DNA of 64,000 nt, from assembly GCF_017161265.1 (NCBI RefSeq), contig NZ_CP031393.1, forward strand, positions 1,550,001-1,614,000, written 5' to 3'. The DNA comes from Treponema medium. Lineage in GTDB: Bacteria > Spirochaetota > Spirochaetia > Treponematales > Treponemataceae. The translations under genes were made by a program, and so were the position numbers. Positions 43,475 through 52,568 of the stretch are shown piece by piece; positions within the stretch are counted from its first letter, which is position 1, and the number at the start of each line of letters is the position of its first letter. Under the pieces are notes generated by a model. That model worked only from the letters and a program-made list of their open reading frames with translations. It did not search any database and was not told where the DNA came from.

Positions 43475-45268
43475 ATGTTCATGAAGAACAAAATTATTTG
43501 TTTGTTTTTTTTTCTCAGTGTTACGGTAGCGTTTGCAGATATCAGAAATGCTGTTTGTATTGTAAAACCGAATTACAGCGAGAAAACCGTTGCCTTTATG
43601 GAAGATGCGTCGGATAAACTGGAGACGGCTGGGTATTCGGATTTGGCTGATCTTTTTAAAAATGCAAAAGAAGGTGTGTTCGGATCTGGCTTTTTTATTA
43701 AAGGACAAAATAAAAAAGACTATGTGTTAACAAACTATCATGTTGCCGCTTATGCGACATCGCTTACGCTGGAAATTGAAGATGCTAATGGTGAAACCAC
43801 AAAAATCGAAAACTGTAAAATTATTGCTGTTGACGAAGAATTGGATCTTGCCATTGCCGAAGTACCAAACGGTAAAGCTGGTTCCTATTTAACTTTTGCG
43901 TCAAAAGCGCCTGTCGACGGAATCGATGCTTGGTCTGCCGGTTATCCGGGGCTGGCTGGAAAACCAATGTGGCAGCTTGGAAAAGGTACCATAACAAATG
44001 CGCGTGCGCGGCTGCCCGATGATATCGATCCGAAAATATCTACTTTTCTTCAGCATTCCGCACCTATCGATTCCGGAAATTCAGGCGGTCCCTTATTGAT
44101 AAAGGCTGCTAATGCGCCTTCGGGATACGAAATTATCGGTATTAACTCCGCAAAGGCTGTTTTTCGACAGGCAACTAATTTTGCAATTCCTGCTTCTACG
44201 ATCACTAAATTTATGGATGAGAAAGCTTTTGCCGGAAATAAAAAAATCGAACGTGATTTAACTGCTTCTTTAAATATATTTGCTGAATCTTGTAAAAATT
44301 TTAAAATCGATAAAGAGAGTGACAAAAATAAAGAGATTGTAAAGCGAATCCGAAAGTTAACCATTTATGTTTCCGAAGATTACGCGATCCAAAGCGGGCT
44401 TGATGTATACTTGAAAGCGCTGCGAAAGGCTCCGAAGCTTTTTAGAAATGAAATATTAGCCGCGTCGATTTTTGGGAATCCTATAAACGGAATTAGGACA
44501 GCTCTTGCGTATGATATCTACACTACTGTCGATCCGGAGGAAAATACCTATTTACCCGATGCAGGTACGGATATCGGTAGTTTGAAAAAGGCTGATAACG
44601 GTTATGAATTTGTTCTGTATGATGAAGTTCAGAAGTCGAAATTTTTTACCGTTTGGAAAAAATCCTATAATTCATGGCAGATGGACGGTGCCAGTCTGAA
44701 TGAGCCTCCTCAAATCGGTACCGATTCTTCAACTCAAAATAAAAAGAGTGCAAAGAAGGAGAAAAAAACTGCGGGAAAATCTTCGGTCTTTATTGACGAA
44801 ATTCCTACAAAAATGAGAATGCCCTTATCGTATATTGGCTTTAGTAGGGATAGACGTTGGATATCGGCTTTTTCTTTCGGTTTCTTTTATAGCTTTAAAT
44901 ATGCAGAGGTCGGGATGTCGGCTATTATCGATAAGCCGCGCGATGCTACTGCTCGTGGTGATAAGTCTTCATTCGGTTCTTCAAGAAGTGGTTCCTTTAA
45001 CTTTACATTCGGACTCTGTCCTGAATTGCGCGGGCAGATACCGATCAATATCAATAATGTTGTATATATCGCACCGCAAGCATTTGTCGGAGTAGGACTG
45101 TTCATTCCTCCGATCGATACGTTTGTACATTACGGTGCCGGCGTTGAATTTGTACCGGTGAGTTTTACAACACTCTCGTTCGGTGCCGATTTTATTGCAC
45201 GAACATACTTAAAAGGAATAAAAAAGACGAATCCCGGAGTTCGTATCAACGTATCAATACGATTCTAA
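43475..45268 (+). CDS. Trypsin-like serine protease fused to an outer-membrane-type C-terminal domain
   Basis: This 597-aa protein has a signal peptide (cleaved near AFADI). Residues 65-250 form a trypsin-like (HtrA-type) protease domain: GSGFFIKG, catalytic His in LTNYHVAAY, Asp in DEELDLAIAEV, Ser in IDSGNSGGPLL. There is no PDZ domain. From about 430 a Lys-rich linker (KKSAKKEKKTAGKS) leads to glycine- and aromatic-rich strands (FSFGFFYSFKYAEVGMSAII, TLSFGADFIARTYL) ending VRINVSIRF, which resembles a small outer-membrane barrel with a C-terminal Phe. The fusion is inferred from sequence style. The next two genes encode exported proteins and may be partners or substrates. Confidence 0.78.
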   Translation: MFMKNKIICLFFFLSVTVAFADIRNAVCIVKPNYSEKTVAFMEDASDKLETAGYSDLADLFKNAKEGVFGSGFFIKGQNKKDYVLTNYHVAAYATSLTLEIEDANGETTKIENCKIIAVDEELDLAIAEVPNGKAGSYLTFASKAPVDGIDAWSAGYPGLAGKPMWQLGKGTITNARARLPDDIDPKISTFLQHSAPIDSGNSGGPLLIKAANAPSGYEIIGINSAKAVFRQATNFAIPASTITKFMDEKAFAGNKKIERDLTASLNIFAESCKNFKIDKESDKNKEIVKRIRKLTIYVSEDYAIQSGLDVYLKALRKAPKLFRNEILAASIFGNPINGIRTALAYDIYTTVDPEENTYLPDAGTDIGSLKKADNGYEFVLYDEVQKSKFFTVWKKSYNSWQMDGASLNEPPQIGTDSSTQNKKSAKKEKKTAGKSSVFIDEIPTKMRMPLSYIGFSRDRRWISAFSFGFFYSFKYAEVGMSAIIDKPRDATARGDKSSFGSSRSGSFNFTFGLCPELRGQIPININNVVYIAPQAFVGVGLFIPPIDTFVHYGAGVEFVPVSFTTLSFGADFIARTYLKGIKKTNPGVRINVSIRF

Positions 45269-45292
45269 GTATATTGAAAGGAGATATCAATA

Positions 45293-45922
45293 ATGAAAAC
45301 AAAAATCCTTAAGAAGGGTGCGGTACTTATATATTTGCTCAGCATAATACCGGTATTTACTTCGTGTATCTTATTCAGCAATCTTAAAATGGCAGCGGAA
45401 GAAGGTAAAGCAAGTGTAAACGGTAAGCAAGTTACCGTACAATCAATGGGTGATCCTAAAACAGACTGTCTCGTCTATGGATATGTGAATGTAAAAGGGG
45501 TTCATATGTATGTCCAAATGGATTCTTCTAAGGAAGCTCTTTATGTAACGCCTTTATTGATGGGAAGCGGCTCTTTTTGCTTTTCTCCTCTTGCAAAAAA
45601 TCTTAGTTTCCAACTTGTACAGCTTCGCTATGATAACTGGTTTACAAATTCCATTACGTATTACAGTCCCAGTTTGGGAAAAGAAGGTAATATTGCATTT
45701 ACTACGCAAAAAGCAGGTTTGCAGTTTATAGGCGCTTATGATTTTATAATTAAAGGCGCTATGCTGAAGGGCTATTCGGCAACACTCTCTCTTTACCCTC
45801 GTAGTGAGCAATCTGAGTATGAACTGAAAACATTAATTAAGATGAAAGTCCAATTTAAAAATACGGATTGGGAAGCTCTTATTGATAAAAGAATAGAGGA
45901 GATTCAAAATGAGAAAAAATAA
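45293..45922 (+). CDS. Predicted lipoprotein of unknown function
   Basis: This 209-aa protein has a basic N-terminus, hydrophobic segment and a Cys at residue 23 (VFTSC). The rest is beta-rich (GYVNVKGVHMYVQMDSS, GAYDFIIKGAMLKGYSATLS) without a recognised domain. AAAGGAG precedes the start; its 3' end overlaps the next gene by 14 bp. Its place after the protease-barrel gene suggests a shared envelope function. Confidence 0.65.
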   Translation: MKTKILKKGAVLIYLLSIIPVFTSCILFSNLKMAAEEGKASVNGKQVTVQSMGDPKTDCLVYGYVNVKGVHMYVQMDSSKEALYVTPLLMGSGSFCFSPLAKNLSFQLVQLRYDNWFTNSITYYSPSLGKEGNIAFTTQKAGLQFIGAYDFIIKGAMLKGYSATLSLYPRSEQSEYELKTLIKMKVQFKNTDWEALIDKRIEEIQNEKK

Positions 45923-46532
45923 ATGCACCATTGTTTCGCTTATTATTGCTATTGCTGTTTTTATTACCGGTATGGATCTCTTTGCCGCTGATAAAAAGCC
46001 TCCAAAAGCTCCTACAAAGAATGAAGTTGTTATCGTATTTTCTCTAAAAATTCAACCGTTACCCGATACAGAGTTTTTTGCAAACTATTCTCACATGTAT
46101 TTTTCAAAACTGAACATCGGTCATTATTACAGTACAACGGATAAAGTAGCCATTAAGGCTTCTAATGTCAGAATGCCTCTGGCGGGAATGCCGGAAGAAG
46201 ATGCTCGGGATATCGATTTCGCTATGATAACCTTTCCTTTTGCTTATGGAAAACGATATATTAATATTCATAGTCTGCAATATCATTTTGCCGGTTCGGA
46301 AGTACTATTTGTAAATGTACCATTACAAGCTAAAATCGAAGTGCCGGATGATGTACGCTATGTATATATTGGCGATTTTACCTGCAAGTGTAGCAAACCT
46401 TTTTATGATATAACCGATGTAAAAAGGACTGATAATTTTGATGCTGCCGTAAAAGCCGTTAAGTCGGTATATGGAAAAGATGCCGAACTTGAACGGGTAC
46501 CATTGATTCCTTTGAATAAGGAAGAAGATTAA
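45909..46532 (+). CDS. Exported protein of unknown function
   Basis: This 207-aa protein has a signal peptide ending near LFAADK. The mature part has repeated beta strands (NEVVIVFSLKIQPLPDTEFF, VRYVYIGDFTCKCSKPF). It starts within the upstream lipoprotein gene (overlap 14 bp), implying coupled translation. I recognise no family. The end lies 11 bp before the fumarase gene, which may be transcribed along with it. Confidence 0.65.
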   Translation: MRKNKCTIVSLIIAIAVFITGMDLFAADKKPPKAPTKNEVVIVFSLKIQPLPDTEFFANYSHMYFSKLNIGHYYSTTDKVAIKASNVRMPLAGMPEEDARDIDFAMITFPFAYGKRYINIHSLQYHFAGSEVLFVNVPLQAKIEVPDDVRYVYIGDFTCKCSKPFYDITDVKRTDNFDAAVKAVKSVYGKDAELERVPLIPLNKEED

Positions 46533-46543
46533 CAAGGTTTTAT

Positions 46544-48187
46544 ATGGAATTTGAAAAGATTATCCCCGTCTCCGACCTTGCGGCGGAGCAGTGCGGAAAC
46601 GGATTAACAGTGGACAGCAGCGTACTCGCTGTTTTTGCAGAGCAAGCGTTTAAACGCTTATCCTTTACCTTTCCTCAAGAACATTTGGAAAGTTTACTGA
46701 ATGTTGCGTGCGATCCCGCATCTTCTGAAAACGACCGGCTCGTTGCGGTTAAATTGCTGGAAAATGCCGTCATTGCGGCAAAAGGTACGCTGCCGCTCTG
46801 TCAGGACACGGGCGTTGCGCAAGTCTTTGGATGGAAAGATGCCGCCGTATCTTCGGCCTTAAACGCTGCGAATGGAACCGCGCCTTTCGGTTCCGATACG
46901 GAAGCGCTTACTGCAGGCGTCGGAAAAGCCTATAAAGAGAATAATCTGCGTTTTTCTATTAACATTCCTTCTTCGCTTTTTGATGAAAAAAATTCGGCAA
47001 GCAATTTACCGGCTCAAGTCGATATATTCAGCACAAACGGAAGCGCTGAGCCTTCGTACCGTTTCTTGTTCTGCGCGAAGGGCGGCGGTTCTTCCAATAA
47101 AACGGATTTTACCTGTGCGACAAAGGCGCTGTTAAACCCGCAATCCTTTGAGCGTTTTTTGCAGACGAAAATCACCGCCCTTGGAACTGCTGCCTGTCCG
47201 CCGTACACGATTGCTGTTGTCATCGGCGGGTTGAGTCCCGAACAAAACTTGCAAACGCTTAAGTTGGCAACGACCGGCTATTGGGATGCGGTAGAGGCGT
47301 TAAACGAAGCCGGCGGCGCTATCCGTTGGACGGATACGGTCGGCGGAGTGCGTCCGTTGCGGTGTAAGGACTGGGAGGAGCGGGTATTACAGATTGCAGC
47401 GGAAACCGGTTTGGGCGCCCAATTCGGCGGTTCTCATCTTGCGGCGCACGCCCGTGTGTTCCGATTGCCACGGCATGGGGCAAGCTGCTTTGCCTCTATT
47501 GGAGTGTCGTGCAATGCGCATCGAAATCTTGTCGGTTATATCAACCGTGAAGGTGCCTTTTTGCAAAAAAATGTTTCCGATCCTCAGCCGTACTTGGAAA
47601 AAGCGGCAGCGTATACAGCCGGCACCGGTACGCATCATGGGGAGCCGGTTAAGGTCGATCTCAGCTCCATCGATGCAGCCCGTACCAAGCTTTCCGGCTA
47701 CCCGGTCGGGCAGGCGTTCCTCTTTTCGGGCGAGATTTTGGTTGCGCGCGATGCGGCGCATGCCCGCTGGAAGGCTTTGCTGGAAAGCGGTAAGCCGCTG
47801 CCCGATTATACGCTGCACTATCCGATTCTCTATGCCGGACCGGCGGAAACACCGAAAGGCGCCGTTATCGGCAGCTTCGGGCCTACGACAGCAAACCGCA
47901 TGGATCCCTATGCAGACGATTTGATGAGCAGGGGCGCTGCGCTCATCACTATCGCCAAGGGGAACCGGTCTGAACTGTGGCGCACTGCCTGTAAAAAATA
48001 CGGCGCCTTTTATCTCGGTACCATCGGCGGCGCTGCGGCATTGATTGCGGAAAAGCATATTACCGCACGTAAAGTCCTCGACTATCCTGATTTGGGAATG
48101 GAAGCCGTGCAGCTGATTTCGGTCAAAGACTTGCCGGTATTCTTGATTACGGATGATAAGGGGAACGATTTTTACGCCTCTCTATAA
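46544..48187 (+). CDS. fumA: Fumarate hydratase, class I (iron-sulfur)
   Basis: This 547-aa protein contains both the alpha and beta regions in one chain, as in FumA/FumB. It interconverts fumarate and malate with a labile 4Fe-4S cluster. Cluster cysteines are in LPLCQDTGV, and CFASIGVSCNAHR lies in the alpha part; GLGAQFGGSHLAAHARVFRL is typical. The beta part has LHYPILYAGPAETPKGAVIG, SFGPTTANRMDPYADDLMSR and FYLGTIGGAAALIA. Unlike many spirochaetes it is not split into two genes. It starts 11 bp after the previous gene. Confidence 0.93.
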   Translation: MEFEKIIPVSDLAAEQCGNGLTVDSSVLAVFAEQAFKRLSFTFPQEHLESLLNVACDPASSENDRLVAVKLLENAVIAAKGTLPLCQDTGVAQVFGWKDAAVSSALNAANGTAPFGSDTEALTAGVGKAYKENNLRFSINIPSSLFDEKNSASNLPAQVDIFSTNGSAEPSYRFLFCAKGGGSSNKTDFTCATKALLNPQSFERFLQTKITALGTAACPPYTIAVVIGGLSPEQNLQTLKLATTGYWDAVEALNEAGGAIRWTDTVGGVRPLRCKDWEERVLQIAAETGLGAQFGGSHLAAHARVFRLPRHGASCFASIGVSCNAHRNLVGYINREGAFLQKNVSDPQPYLEKAAAYTAGTGTHHGEPVKVDLSSIDAARTKLSGYPVGQAFLFSGEILVARDAAHARWKALLESGKPLPDYTLHYPILYAGPAETPKGAVIGSFGPTTANRMDPYADDLMSRGAALITIAKGNRSELWRTACKKYGAFYLGTIGGAAALIAEKHITARKVLDYPDLGMEAVQLISVKDLPVFLITDDKGNDFYASL

Positions 48188-48252
48188 AGAAACTTTCTAT
48201 ATCGATACACCTCAAGACTTTAAACAGAAAGCCGAGGGGCTAGACGAGATAA

Positions 48253-51200
48253 CGGTATCGTACTAAAATCCCCCGAAAAGTTGCACTCCGTACAAAGACA
48301 GGTCATAGTACGGAGTGGGTACTCCGCTTAAAGACCAATGTCAAAGTAGACGGCCCCGCAACATCGTACGCCGTCAGCGTAAAAGACGAGCTGGGGTTTA
48401 GTTCCGAGGTGATAAAGATCAGCACCGATACGCTCAAATTGCCCGATGTAAAATTACTTGACGGCGTAACTCCAATAACGGGAACAACGGAAAGCGCTCC
48501 GTTCTCCTTCCCGGGTATGGATGGAAAAGCATTGACGGCAACTGCACACAGCGGAGCCGGAATAACGGGAGCTATTTATAAGCACGATGGCTCGAGCTGG
48601 AATGAGATACGCTCTGTAAGCGGTACGACGCCTGTTACCGTAAACCTACCGGCGCTTGACAGCAGCGAAAACGAAGCGTTCTACAAAATTACCCTCAAAG
48701 CCTCATTAACCGGCTATGCCGAAAGCAATGAAAAAGAATTCTTTGTAAAACTGCTGCGGCAGGAGCTTCCCGTTCTTAAACTAAAACAGGATTTCAGCAC
48801 TACCGCTGATCAGAAAAATATTTCTGCAGCAACGAAAGGTTATGTTACCGAAGACATTATACCCGATGTGTCAAGCTATACTGAAGCGTCGCTGCTGGCT
48901 ATTTACAACTTAACCGACAAAGCACAGTTCTTGCTTACCCCGCGGACAGGCAGCACTGCAACGGTAAAATATAGGCTTGATAGTGAAGCTGAACAGACGC
49001 CGAGCGGCGGAGCCATAACCGTAACCACACCAGGAGCACATACCCTCAACGTATGGGCTGTAAAAGACGGCGTAGAAGGGCATAAAACCACACTGCATAT
49101 TAAAGTGATAGGAGCTGTTACCACCTACCGTGAGCTGAAAAATGTCGTACAAAACGCCCCTGCCGGTAATGAAATTGGGATTAACATCGGCAGCGACCTT
49201 ACCGCTCCTTACGATATGGCAATACCGAAATAGCAGTAACGGACGGTAAGAAGTTGACCCTGCGGCCAAACTCCGGCCATCCGAGCCATACGATAAACGC
49301 CTACGAAAATGGTCGGATATTCAACATACGTGGAGGCACGGAGCTTATTCTGGATAATATACAGCTACGTTATGGCAGGGTTAATGGCGGAAATGGCGGG
49401 GTACTTGCGTTGACAGGAAAAACCGTGATTACCCCGTCAACCGAAGAAGACGTAAACACGCCGGGCGAAAATGATGTGTATCTTGCGGCCGGCGCTTCGA
49501 TTAAAATAGACAGCGCTTTGACGAGTACCGAACCTATTGTTGCCCGCATCACGCCCGAAACTTACAACGGACCGTACAAGTGCTTACCGGAACTACTCCG
49601 TTTTCAAACGGTGAACACGACAAGTTTACCGTAACGCAGAACTCTGATCCGGAGTATGTATGGGCAATAAAAAATGATGGAACCTTAGAAAAAATATCTA
49701 AAACCATAAATGCAAATGCAAGTCCCGATGCATGGCGAAAACTGCGAAAGCTTGTACGAATCGCCCCTGCCGGTACCGTCATCACCATAGACGGCGAAAT
49801 TAAAGCGACGAACGCCATCGGCGACTCGGGCGAAATCGTCATCGACAAAGACCTTACGATACAGGGGGCGACCGACGCGGCTTCAGATATTCTTAATGCG
49901 AACAGCAACCATATAGGCACTCCGCCGAGCGATGCCCCTGCAACACCGCATCGCATCTTCAAGGTGGAATCCAACAAAATGCTCACGCTCAAAAGACTTA
50001 CACTTAAAAACGGCTATGCGGGCAACGGTTCCGCTGGCAAACTTGGTACAAAAGGCGGCGGTATAGCCCTTGAAAAGGGAAGGGTATCGCTCAGCGATGT
50101 AATCGTTTCCGGCTGCAAGGCAATAACTAACAGCCACTGGCATGGAGACGGAGCCGGAATATACGTTGAATCCGGTGGTATTATTATGAAAAACTCAACG
50201 TTTTCTGCAAATGTTGCGAGCGCATACGGCGGCGGAATTTATGTAAACGAAAACGGCTGGCTTATTATGAACGGCTCAAACGCTATCACCGGCTGCTCGG
50301 CGAGTTGCGGCGGGGCAATCTGCGTAAGCGGCGCAACCGTCGACATAACAAACTGCACCATTACCGGTAACACCGCACCAAACGGAAACGGCGGCGGCAT
50401 CTATACGAAAAAGAGCGATAGCAAGGCTTCCACCATAACAATCAAAGACGGCGCCATAATAGGCGGCATAGGCACAGGAGAGGCAAACAAAGCAACCGGA
50501 ACCGGACCAGACAACGGCTTGGGCGGCGGTATCTATATCGGTGAAGGCTGCTCCTTAAAGGTGCAGAGCGGCGCACAGGTTATCGGAAACGAAGCAACCC
50601 AAGATGGCGGCGGTATTTACCTGAACAAAATCGGCGCACACGGCGAGATGAGCAGCGGTAAAATACAAAACAACACAGCAGGGAACGGCGGCGGCGTTAA
50701 GGCGTTTGGCGGAGGTATATTTACCATGGAAGGCGGCACTATTCGGAATAATACGGCGCGTAACCATGGAGGTGGCGTTCAGGTATTAAGCGGTACCATG
50801 AACATGACCGGCGGCAACATAGAAAGCAATACTGCTAACACAGTCAATAACACCGAAAAAGGCGGCGGCGGAGTGGCGCTCGGAATAAATAATGGTCCCG
50901 CGCTGCTTGATATGTCCGGCGGTACAATTAGAGGAAATACTATTGGCACACCGGGAAAAGGTGCAGGGATACAGGTTTGGGATGGTACTGACGCTGTTAC
51001 AGTAAAGATGTCCGGCCGTGCAAGAATTGATGCAGACAACGACGTGTATTTGAAGAACGGCAGAAAGATTACCGTTGACGGTCAGTTGAACCCGCTGGGA
51101 GAAGTCGCAGCCTGCATAACGCCTGAAAACTGCAATACGACTACGCAAGTGCTTGCAGGCAATATAACGGATGGTACACCGCAAAACTACACCAAGTTTA

Positions 51201-51271
51201 CCGTAACGCCGAAAGGCAGCACTCGTTGGTATGTCGGCTCAGATGGTTGTTTGACAACTGCGCAACCTTAA
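48253..51271 (+). pseudogene. Decayed beta-helix surface protein (5' truncated, two frameshifts)
   Basis: Coding sense starts after a stop at 48252 without a start codon (TEWVLRLKTNVKVDGP...), continues to a stop at 49233, resumes in another frame at about 49222-49630 (VTDGKKLTLRPNSGHPSHTI, IFNIRGGTELILDNIQLRYG) and shifts again at about 49580 to 51271. The last part is a parallel beta-helix: many GGGIYV / GGTIRNNTARNHGGGV repeats, like polymorphic outer-membrane adhesins. Neighbouring frames give continuous similarity, so single-base changes have broken it. The N-terminus and signal peptide are missing. It may be a silent donor for recombination with intact homologues elsewhere. Confidence 0.8.
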
Positions 51272-51293
51272 TTGGCAACAGCGGAACATAAAT

Positions 51294-51332
51294 AATTGGG
51301 AATGGGTATCGCGATATCCATTCCCAATTTTT
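51294..51332 (+). terminator. Intrinsic terminator after the beta-helix pseudogene
   Basis: AATTGGGAATGGGTATC and GATATCCATTCCCAATT form a 17-bp stem with one mismatch and a two-base loop, followed by TTT. Confidence 0.85.
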
Positions 51333-51366
51333 GGCAAATGGAGTGCGAATTTTCATTGAATTCCCC

Positions 51367-51462
51367 AAAGTGCTTAAAACGGCAAAGAATTTCTTCGGTT
51401 TAGGACTATCGATTGAGAATATCGCACAAGCTACCGGTCTGTCCCGACCGGTTGTTGTATGA
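51367..51462 (+). pseudogene. C-terminal relic of an Rpn nuclease gene
   Basis: The translation KVLKTAKNFFGLGLSIENIA then QATGLS matches the family tail (compare TAKNLLQFGLSVQKIAQATG at 1130-1195). It is followed at once by RPVVV and a stop, so it is joined to unrelated sequence. No upstream part of the gene is present. Confidence 0.78.
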
Positions 51463-51667
51463 AGCGATAAAAGACTGGCGCAGATATGCTGTCGAGGAAG
51501 AAAACGTTCCGCCTTACGTTATATTCGGAGATAGAACAATCGAAGACCTCATCCTCAGAAAGCCGCGCACGGTACGTGAACTGCTGAACGTATTCGGTAT
51601 CGGTGAAATAAAAGCGGAAAAATTCGGCTCGGCGCTTTTGCGTCTTGTGGAAGATGCGGGGAGGTAG
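51455..51667 (+). pseudogene. C-terminal HRDC-domain relic of a RecQ helicase gene
   Basis: The 70 residues LYEAIKDWRRYAVEEENVPP, YVIFGDRTIEDLI and RTVRELLNVFGIGEIKAEKF match the HRDC domain that ends RecQ helicases. The helicase domains are absent, and the fragment is fused to the Rpn relic without a ribosome site. Confidence 0.8.
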
Positions 51668-51795
51668 CAGTGGGTGGACAAAAAGAATTTGCGAAGAAGA
51701 GGAGCAGCTGCTGAAAAATCGTTTTTTAAAATACAGCAGTTGAGAAAATCTTTAGATTTTGAAACTTCTCCAATTATTTCGTAAATCGCGATACC

Positions 51796-51824
51796 TTGAA
51801 ATACGTGCTTATACGTGTTATAAT
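51796..51824 (+). promoter_or_regulatory. Predicted hicAB promoter with repeated ATACGTG motif
   Basis: TTGAAA (51796-51801) and TATAAT (51819-51824) have a 17-base spacer. The spacer holds ATACGTG twice (51800-51806 and 51811-51817), one DNA turn apart, a plausible HicB operator. Confidence 0.6.
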
Positions 51825-51843
51825 TGTATCATAAGGTGATGCT

Positions 51844-52023
51844 ATGACAGCAGATGAGATTATAAAACTATTAAAAAAAGCCGGTTATGAAATTACTGCC
51901 GGAGCAAAACACGATAAAGCAATCCATAAAGAGACAGGTAAAATGATTGCGATACCTCGGCATAAAGGTGATATTCCGACAGGAACAGCGCATAATATTC
52001 TCAAAGAAGCAGGTTTAAAATAG
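51844..52023 (+). CDS. hicA: HicA-family toxin
   Basis: This 59-aa protein reads TADEIIKLLKKAGYEITAGA then KHDKAIHKETGKMIAIPRHK and GDIPTGTAHNILKEAGL. This is the small double-stranded-RNA-binding-like HicA fold; the active His sits in the position of KHDKAIH (usually GSHH), and PRHKGDIPTGT is diagnostic. It is an mRNA interferase inhibited by HicB. The gene is only 180 bp and is followed 16 bp later by hicB with AAAGGAGG between them. Confidence 0.88.
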   Translation: MTADEIIKLLKKAGYEITAGAKHDKAIHKETGKMIAIPRHKGDIPTGTAHNILKEAGLK

Positions 52024-52039
52024 TAAAAGGAGGCATAAT

Positions 52040-52432
52040 ATGAAATATACATATCCCGTTATTTTTGAATACGATGATGGAAAAATAGGTGTAAGAGTTC
52101 CTGATATTTCCGGCTGTTTTACATTTGGCGAAACAATCACGGAAGCAATAGAAATGGCAGAGGATGCCATAGCTATGATGCTTGCTCATTATGAAGATCA
52201 TCGGCAACAGATACCGAAACCGAGTGATATATCCAAAATCAAAATAAAAAACGGATTTGTGAATTATGTAATAGCCGACACTGATGCTTGGCGCAAACAG
52301 TTTTCTGAAAAAGCAATAAAGAAAACTGTTACTATTCCGGCATGGCTCAATTATAAAGCGGAAGAAGCCGGGGTTAATTTTTCACAAGAGCTACAAAACG
52401 CATTGAAACAGCGGTTGCAAATTGCATTGTAA
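52040..52432 (+). CDS. hicB: HicB-family antitoxin
   Basis: This 130-aa protein begins YTYPVIFEYDDGKIGVRVPD, ISGCFTFGETITEAIEMAED, AIAMMLAHYED, the HicB partial RNase-H-like domain, and ends with a ribbon-helix-helix-like segment (TIPAWLNYKAEEAGVNFSQE) that should bind the promoter. It forms a toxin-antitoxin pair with the gene just upstream. A deleted family-C repeat starts 3 bp after the stop. Confidence 0.92.
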   Translation: MKYTYPVIFEYDDGKIGVRVPDISGCFTFGETITEAIEMAEDAIAMMLAHYEDHRQQIPKPSDISKIKIKNGFVNYVIADTDAWRKQFSEKAIKKTVTIPAWLNYKAEEAGVNFSQELQNALKQRLQIAL

Positions 52433-52435
52433 TTT

Positions 52436-52485
52436 TATTCGTGCGGAGAGGTTAAACCCCGACGCTTGCGTCGGGGCTGTTGATT
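52436..52485 (+). repeat. Family C repeat with internal deletion (copy C3)
   Basis: It shows ATTCGTGCGGAG and the CCCCGACGC...GCGTCGGGG hairpin ending GTTGATT, but lacks the central AAAGCCGACTGCA part of C1 and C2. The hairpin may terminate hicAB. Confidence 0.7.
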
Positions 52486-52568
52486 GTAATAGTAAAAAAA
52501 TAAAAAGTAATCGTGTTAATTCGTATTTTGTGGTATGTTTTTCAACTCAAGAGATGGTAGCTTACACT

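Noticed and set aside
48409-49233. Treating this frame as an intact 274-aa gene
   Set aside because: The coding sense extends upstream of the GTG without a start and continues downstream in other frames; it is one piece of a broken surface-protein gene.
49254-49634. Separate small gene
   Set aside because: It is the middle reading frame of the frameshifted beta-helix pseudogene.
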